This document shows, piece after piece, positions 57,949-64,000 of a DNA stretch of 64,000 nt; the first letter of the stretch is position 1, and the number at the start of each line of letters is the position of its first letter. Under the pieces are notes generated by a model, which was not told where the DNA came from, made no database searches, and worked only from the letters and a program-made list of their open reading frames with translations. The position numbers and the translations under genes are program-made. The stretch spans positions 51,731,374-51,795,373 of the forward strand of contig NC_063450.1 in assembly GCF_020379485.1 (NCBI RefSeq), read 5' to 3'. Origin of the DNA: Brassica napus. Taxonomy: Eukaryota; Streptophyta; Magnoliopsida; Brassicales; Brassicaceae.

Positions 57949-58489
57949 TCAATCTGTATGTGAATTGGTAAGTACTAAATAATAATATTATAGAATTGAA
58001 TGTATTGTAATTTGTGTGCGAAGTATTTGGAAATTATTGTGGCCCGAAGATGCAAAACTTATGCCGATTAGTTTTAATAAGATAGATATTAGTCACTATT
58101 TAGAACAAATTTGTGTGTTTGGATGTGTTTCTTATGTCACCGATATTTGTAAATACATTATTAAGGAGTATCCTCTTTGAGTCTTATTCACCTACTTCAA
58201 CCATTTCAATCGATTAAAAAAACAACAGTTTGCTTGAATATTATGGTTTTATGAAACCGTAGGAATAACCAGAAAAATAGTAACATTCACCGGGATTCCA
58301 TGAAAATCCTAAAGATTACAAAAACTCTATCAGTCTATTGTCATACTAGTTTCTCTTACAATTAACTTATCAAGATAAATATAACACACTGGTTTGAGGT
58401 TTCTAAAAAGAGGTTTCTAAAAAAAATTACACCTAATTTGTATGATATGGATTTTCCAAAGCTTATTAAATTTACACCTAAAGACTTCC
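57949..58489. other. HMA3 3' flank, no gene seen
   Basis: AT-rich sequence downstream of HMA3 up to the LINE relic. Confidence 0.45.
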
Positions 58490-58983
58490 AGCTTGTCTTT
58501 AGTCTAAAAAGGGCCTGGCAATACTTCTCTAGTCCTGATTCGTTATGGGTGTCTTGGCGGCGTGGTAATGTTTTTCACAGGACAAACTTCTGGATAATTT
58601 AAGAATCTCCGAGACTCTCCCCTACGGTTAGGAATATGCTCCAGCTTAGACCAATGCTAAAGGACTACATGCGTTGCTTGATCAGAGATGGCAAAACTGC
58701 ATCATTCTAGTTTGATACATGGACTGAGATGGGACAACTGATCTCTGTCATTGGGGACAATGGACCTCGCGACCTACGAATCCACAAGGAGGCTGCCGTC
58801 GCTGAGGCTGCAGGAAATGGATCATGGATTTTACCTCCAACCAGATCTCCCGTTACTTAAATTGTGCAGATTGTTGTTACGACGATACCTCCACCATCTC
58901 CTACTTTGGGACATGACAAATTTCTGTGGCGCAAACCCGATGGTAGCTTCGGACCTCGTTTCTCTTCCAAGGCCACTTGGGAG

Positions 58984-60256
58984 CAGGGGCGGATCTAGTT
59001 GTATAGAAGGTGGGGCACGTGCCCCATACTAAATTTTTAAAATGTTGTTTGTAACATAATTTTGAGTACTTAAATCTAGCATATTTGGTTAAATGAGGTA
59101 AATGGTGCCATACACTTCACGCTTGACCATATTTTTCACCCATCTTTTATCTTATTTATTTGTTGTTGTCAAATTTAGCGTGTGCAGTTACTCTTTCTTT
59201 GTCAAATGTTTAATTTCGTATTTCAACTTTTCTCGTTTGTTTCTTAAATTTTATTAAAGTAGTTATATGTGTCTAATTTGTTCAGCTTTGCACTGTAAAT
59301 ATCAATTTTGAATTTCCAGTTACAGTAGAACCTCTATAAATTAATAATGTTAGAACTTTGAAATTTTATTATTTTATAGAGATATCAATTTATGAAAGTT
59401 TCCTTATTTAGATTTCTTATTTTAAGATATATTTATTCAAAGATAAAAAAATATATTTGATTTTAGTGTATAGATATTAATTATTATTTTTTGAAATTTT
59501 ACATTTATATTAATTTTATTTTATTATTTGGTGTATATAATATATATTATATAGAATTTAAATATGGTTTAAGATATAATATTACTAAATCTCATCAAAA
59601 ATATATTAAGTGTTAAAAAATATAAAAATAATTTCATTGTGAATATAAAACAAACAATATAATGATAGGATCTTACTTATATAAAATATATATACATATA
59701 AATTATTAATTTATAATTTTAATGGGACCTTATCGTTACATAGAATTCTCTAAAAAATTATTATCATATTATTTTATCGATTTATGTCAAATTTTGAATC
59801 GGTCCCAGTAGGGACTAGAGAAATTTATTAATTTATATATATTATTAATTTATCGAGTATTAATTTATAGAAGTTCTACTGTACTTATTTTGTACTCCTT
59901 CTATTTCTAGAAGATAAATATTTTCTGGTTTATACATATTAAAAACATTAAAATCTGATACTAAATATATTATTATATTTGATTAGCTATTCAGTGTTAC
60001 AATTAATTATCTAAGAGTTTATAATTTACTATTATTAACTCATATAAAATGTATTAAAAGCTTAAAATTATATATCTTTTAAAAATAAACTTTCTAACTT
60101 TTGTAAACAATTTTGGAAAATAATGAATATTTAATTAGTTAAAATATTTACCGTAAAAATATGATATTTTATAATAATATCATAAAACTGTCAAATTATT
60201 TTAAATAAATTATATATGTGTGCCACGTATAAAATATATTTCTAGATCCGCCCCTG
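58984..60256. mobile_element. hAT-type MITE
   Basis: Perfect 15-bp terminal inverted repeats, caggggcggatctag and ctagatccgcccctg, flanked by cttgggag (58976-58983) and tttgggag (60257-60264), an 8-bp target duplication with one difference. No transposase. A second MITE is nested at 59323-59881. Confidence 0.9.
59323..59881. mobile_element. Emigrant-like (Tc1/mariner-derived) MITE
   Basis: It begins cagtagaacctctataaatt and ends with its inverse (aatttatagaagttctactg), flanked by TA on each side (59321-59322 and 59882-59883). The terminal sequence closely matches what I remember of the Arabidopsis Emigrant family (CAGTAAAACCTCTATAAATT). It is non-coding, 559 bp and AT-rich. Confidence 0.85.
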
Positions 60257-60495
60257 TTTGGGAGCATATCAGACAACACTCTTCCACTGTCTACTGGTCA
60301 AAAACAATGTGGTTAAAGAACATATACCTCGCAATGCATTTGTTGCTTGGCTTGCGTTGCTGAGACGTCTGATAGAATAGGAAACATTATATTCTGTAAT
60401 TATTATGATTGATTCACGAGATACATTTTGTACCCGTATATATTGATAATGCAATACACAGAGAGGGCATCGATTGTGCTTCTGACCATTTAACA

Positions 60496-60507
60496 TGGTA
60501 TCAGAGC
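60496..60507 (+). promoter_or_regulatory. Primer-binding site (initiator Met tRNA type)
   Basis: tggtatcagagc is the standard plant copia primer-binding sequence complementary to the 3' end of initiator methionine tRNA. Confidence 0.9.
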
Positions 60508-60674
60508 TAACACTCTAAACCTAGCCGCAACCTCCTTCTTCCTTCTCTATTCTGAAATCTGCAACTTTTTTTTTTCTCTGTCTATCTCTGTTTTCTTCTC
60601 TGTCAGTCTCTGTTTTATTTGAACCAAAACCCTTCTCTCTCCTTTATCTCACGATCACCGCAAAAATCACTGTA

Positions 60675-63600
60675 ATGGCGGCTACTACACTTTCTGCTGC
60701 ATGTCTTACTCAGATTCAAGCCCACATACCAATCAAGCTTGACATGGCCAAGATGAACTACGATTCATGGCGCATCCTCCTTGAAACTCATTGTCTGAGT
60801 TTCTCTCTTACAGGTCACATTGATGGCTCATCTCTACCCACTGGACCTACAGACACAAACTGGCACCAACTTGACAACACTGTCAAGATGTGGATCTACG
60901 GCACAATCTCTGAATCTCTTCTCAACTCAGTTTTTGAAAACGCAAAGTTCGGCTCGTGAGCTATGGCTTACACTCGAAAACTTGTTTCGTGACAACAAAG
61001 AAGCACGAGCCATACAACTGGACAATGAGCTCCGCAATCTCGTCATCGGAGACATGTCTGTTCATGAATACTGTCAGAAGCTGAAATCCATATCTGATAT
61101 GCTCACGAACGTCGACTCTCCTGTTTCTGATCGTGCTCTGGTCATGCACCTTCTCAATGGGCTCAGCTCCAAATTTGACAACATCATCAATGTTATTAAA
61201 CATCGATCCCCTCCTTGCACGTTTAGTAATGCTAGATCAATGCTTGTGGATGAAGAATCTCGGCTTAAAACAAAACGTAACACCGCCGCCAACAACGACG
61301 ACAACTCTTCATCACCTCAGATTCTTCTCACCACCACACCGAATCACCAGTCACAGGCACCTGACTACTCTAACCCACGCAGCTACTCTAATAATCAAAG
61401 AGGAGGACACCGCAACAGAGGAAACCGAGGACGTCATGGGCGTGGTCGCAATAACTACAACCAAAACTGGAATCACAACTCGTATCAGCCTCCATGGCAG
61501 TGGCAGCAACAACAACAGCAACCTTTCTGGCAACAACACCAGTGGCGTCTTAACTCTCAGCCTCAGACGTTTGTGCCACCATATGCCTCTGCTCAACCAG
61601 GAATCCTCGGCTCCATGCCTCAACCACAACGTGGTGCTGTCTACTTAGCACAGACGTCTCAGACACCAATGCAAGGACAAATGAATCATGAATACATCCC
61701 AACAGCCCTTGCGAGTGCCTTCAATACTATGACACTGCAAGACCCAAACGATTCAGGATGGTACATGGATACAGGTGCAACCGCGCATCTTACTTCGCAG
61801 CCCGGTATGATCTCTATATCACCCATGTCTCCTTCTTATAATAACTCTCTTCCCTTAATTACTGTTGGAAATGGTTCCAACCTTCCAGCAACAGCTATAG
61901 GAAACTCATCCATCTCAACCACTTCTCGTTCTCTCATTCTTAGAAATGTCTTACTTTGTCCTAGAATTTTAAAAAATCTTGTTTCTGTTAGACAATTTAC
62001 AAAAGATAACTCATGCTCTGTTGAATTTGATCCTTTCGGTTTTCTTATCAAGGACCTTCAAACTCGAGCTCCGATTATCCGATGTAACAGCATTGGACCT
62101 CTCTACTCCATTACACCATCCTCTCATCATGCTCTTATCTCGACATCTCCTTCTTCTTCTGATTGGCATCGCCGTCTCGGTCACCCCGGGAACTCTACTC
62201 TTCGTTTGCTTATTTCTTCTGGTCTTCTTAAGTGTTCTCAGCCAGCTATGTCTCCCTTGTGTCATCCCTGCCAGCTAGGGAAACATACACGGCAACCGTT
62301 TTTCTCTTCTACTCCAAAAGTTTTCTCAGTTTTTGATATTGTACACTCCGATATTTGGACATCTCCGGTCCCGAGTGTCAGTGGAATAAGATATTATGTT
62401 ATTTTCTTGGATCAATATAGCCATTTTCTTTGGGTTTATCCTCTGCGTCAAAAAAGTGAGGTTTTCACCAAATTTCTCCACTTCTACAAATATGTTCAAA
62501 CTCAGTTTAAGAAAACCATCAAATCCTTTCAATGCGACAATGGCGGAGAATATACAAGCAGAGAATTCCAACTCTTTCTATCCTCTCATGGCATTCAATC
62601 TCGTTTCTCTTGCCCTCACACCTCTCAGCAAAATGGACGTGCTGAACGAACGCTCCGAACAGTTAACAACATTATACGTGTCCTCCTCCTTCAAGCTCAT
62701 ATGCCTCCTTCGTATTGGGTTGAAGCTCTGCATATGGCAACTCATCTCTTTAACATCCTTCCATCCTCTGCCATAGACAACGAAATCCCATTCACACGTC
62801 TTTTCCAAAAACCGGTCTCCTATGATCACCTAAGAATTTTTGGCTCTTTATGCTATCCAAACCTTCTCGCCACTGCTTCTCATAAACTCTCTCCGCGCTC
62901 AACAAAGTGTGTTTTTATTGGATATCCAATAAACCATCGTGGCTATCGCTGTTTAGACATCCAAACAAGGCGCATCATTATCTCTCGCCATGTTATTTTT
63001 GATGAAACATCTTTCCCATTCCAATCTCTTGAAAATCAAACATCTTCATCTTCATCGTCTACTACAACCTCCTCCCACCCGTATCTCCACTCTCTCACGT
63101 CTCAAACTCCTACTTCCCATTCAATTCTTTCTCCACCAGAGACGGCTCCCATTCCTCCTCCACCTGCACCTAATCCTCACAACTTAAACCGCTCAACTCA
63201 GTCATTGGCAACCAATGCCTCTGCTCCCTCACCTCTTCGTAGCTCATCAAATGATGCTGCTCCTTCTGTTCCCGCTGATCCTTCTGCTCCCTCTGATCTT
63301 TCTGCTCCCTCTGCTCATGTCCCTCTTTCGGGTATTCAAACTCGCAGCCGGAGCGGAATTACCAAGAAGAAACAAATTTTCTCTCTTCACACAGATACGA
63401 TCTCTCCTCTCCCTTCGTCTCATGTGCAAGCAGCAAAAGATAAGCACTGGAACAAATCAATGCAAGTAGAATATGATGCTCAAATTGAAAGGGGCACGTG
63501 GACTCTTGTCCCACGCCCTTTAAACACTAACATTGTGCGTTCTATGTGGCTTTATAGACATAAGTTTGATGCAGAGGGCCACCTTAAACAACACAAATCT

Positions 63601-64000
63601 CGTCTCGTCGCAAATGGAAAGTCCCAACAAATTGGCATTGACTGTGAAGAAACATTTAGTCCAGTCGTAAAACCAGCAACCATTCGTACAGTACTACATG
63701 TAGCTGTCTCTCTTGACTGGCCTGTGCACCAATTAGATGTCAAAAACGCTTTTCTGTACGGCGACTTAGACGAAACAGTGTATATGCATCAGCCTCCTGG
63801 ATTTGTGGATCCCACTCGGCCAAACCATGTATGTCTCCTAAAGAAAGCACTTTATGGCCTTAAACAAGCTCCCCGAGCGTGAAATCAACGATTTGCAAAT
63901 TTTGTAACAAAAATCGGTTTCAAGCAAAGCAAGACCGATGCATCCTTATTCATTCTCAGTCGTGGAAAAGACTTGGCGTATCTTCTTCTCTACGTCGATG
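60675..64000 (+). pseudogene. Copia Gag-Pol polyprotein, frameshifted and with a nonsense codon
   Basis: It starts MAATTLSAACLTQIQAHIPI. Gag (UBN2-type) changes frame near 60945-60950, where the first frame ends at TGA 60957-60959 and the remaining polyprotein is open in another frame to 63882. Domains in order: Gag; an Arg/Gly- and Gln-rich linker without a CCHC zinc knuckle; aspartic protease ([11 protein letters not shown]); GAG-pre-integrase with H..H..C..C ([18 protein letters not shown]); integrase core with its acidic residues in HSDIW, QCDNGGE and GRAERT; reverse transcriptase from [10 protein letters not shown] through [13 protein letters not shown] to [16 protein letters not shown] at 63880-63882 interrupts the reverse transcriptase; the frame then continues towards YVD at the window end. 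Two breaks only, so this is a young dead copy. Confidence 0.9.

Larger units (their letters stand above)
58490..60369 (+). pseudogene. LINE ORF2 fragment split by a hAT MITE
   Basis: The left piece (about 58490-58983) reads SLWVSWRRGNVF, IRDGKTAS, FDTWTEMGQLI, RDLRIHKEAAVAEAAGN and WILPPTRSP with several stops. It breaks at ATWE, where the hAT element begins, and resumes after the target duplication as HIRQHSSTVYWSKTMWLKN (60265-60320), then in another frame AFVAWLALLRRL up to 60369. This is the zf-RVT-proximal region of a plant LINE, related to the fragment at 36404. The copia element interrupts it at 60370. Confidence 0.7.
60370..64000 (+). mobile_element. Ty1/copia retrotransposon, 5' part (cut by window end)
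   Basis: A short LTR of about 126 bp probably runs from tgatagaatagg (60370) to tttaaca (60495), because LINE sequence continues up to 60369 and the primer-binding site tggtatcagagc starts at 60496. The 3' LTR lies beyond the window, so LTR identity and target duplication cannot be checked. The single gag-pol gene follows. Confidence 0.75.

Overview
The window is plant nuclear DNA, almost certainly from the mustard family (Brassicaceae) and most likely the Brassica lineage. The evidence is AT-rich intergenic DNA, GT-AG introns, three long multi-exon genes that match Arabidopsis thaliana genes I recognise (an At4g30100-type helicase, HMA2/HMA3 and VLN4), and dense nested plant transposons (hAT, Tourist, Stowaway, Emigrant, Helitron, copia, LINE). 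No sequence search was run; all identities come from reading translations.

Layout. 1-0.9 kb: abutting fragments of Rubisco activase (minus) and an ABCB transporter (plus). 1.2-4.9 kb: a hAT transposase gene with one in-frame stop. 5.5-9.4 kb: repeats, including a ~955-bp foldback built of telomere-like units and a hAT-type element carrying a nested Tourist-like MITE. 10.5-15.5 kb: intact seven-exon SEN1-like helicase (plus). 15.8-20 kb: intact eight-exon HMA2-type Zn/Cd P1B-ATPase (minus), convergent with the helicase. 20-27 kb: gene-poor, with a LINE/RNase H relic and a Stowaway MITE. 27.1-32.8 kb: a complete copia-type element whose two 376-bp LTRs are nearly identical although its pol region is in ruins; its leader holds palindromic repeats and a 55-codon two-TM ORF. 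33.6 kb: probable relic of an Urb2/Npa2 gene. 36.4-37.4 kb: LINE fragment. 40.0-44.7 kb: intact 20-exon VLN4-type villin, with one GC-AG intron. 46.3-48.8 kb: an intronless DUF3755/SANT-like gene split by a hAT element that itself carries a Helitron. 49.0-53.9 kb: a Helitron with an RPA1-like gene and the last part of a Helitron helicase. 54.6-57.9 kb: intact eight-exon HMA3-type ATPase (plus). 58.5-64 kb: a LINE relic split by a hAT MITE (holding an Emigrant-like MITE) and followed by a copia element cut by the window end.

How the genes relate. HMA2 and HMA3 are paralogues. HMA2-type pumps export Zn/Cd at the plasma membrane for root-to-shoot transfer; HMA3-type pumps load Zn/Cd into vacuoles. 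From memory they are neighbours in A. thaliana (At4g30110/At4g30120), next to the helicase (At4g30100) and near the Urb2 gene (At4g30150) and VLN4 (At4g30160). Here VLN4 and the Urb2 relic lie between HMA2 and HMA3 and the two ATPases point away from each other, so this block has been rearranged, thinned and filled with transposons.
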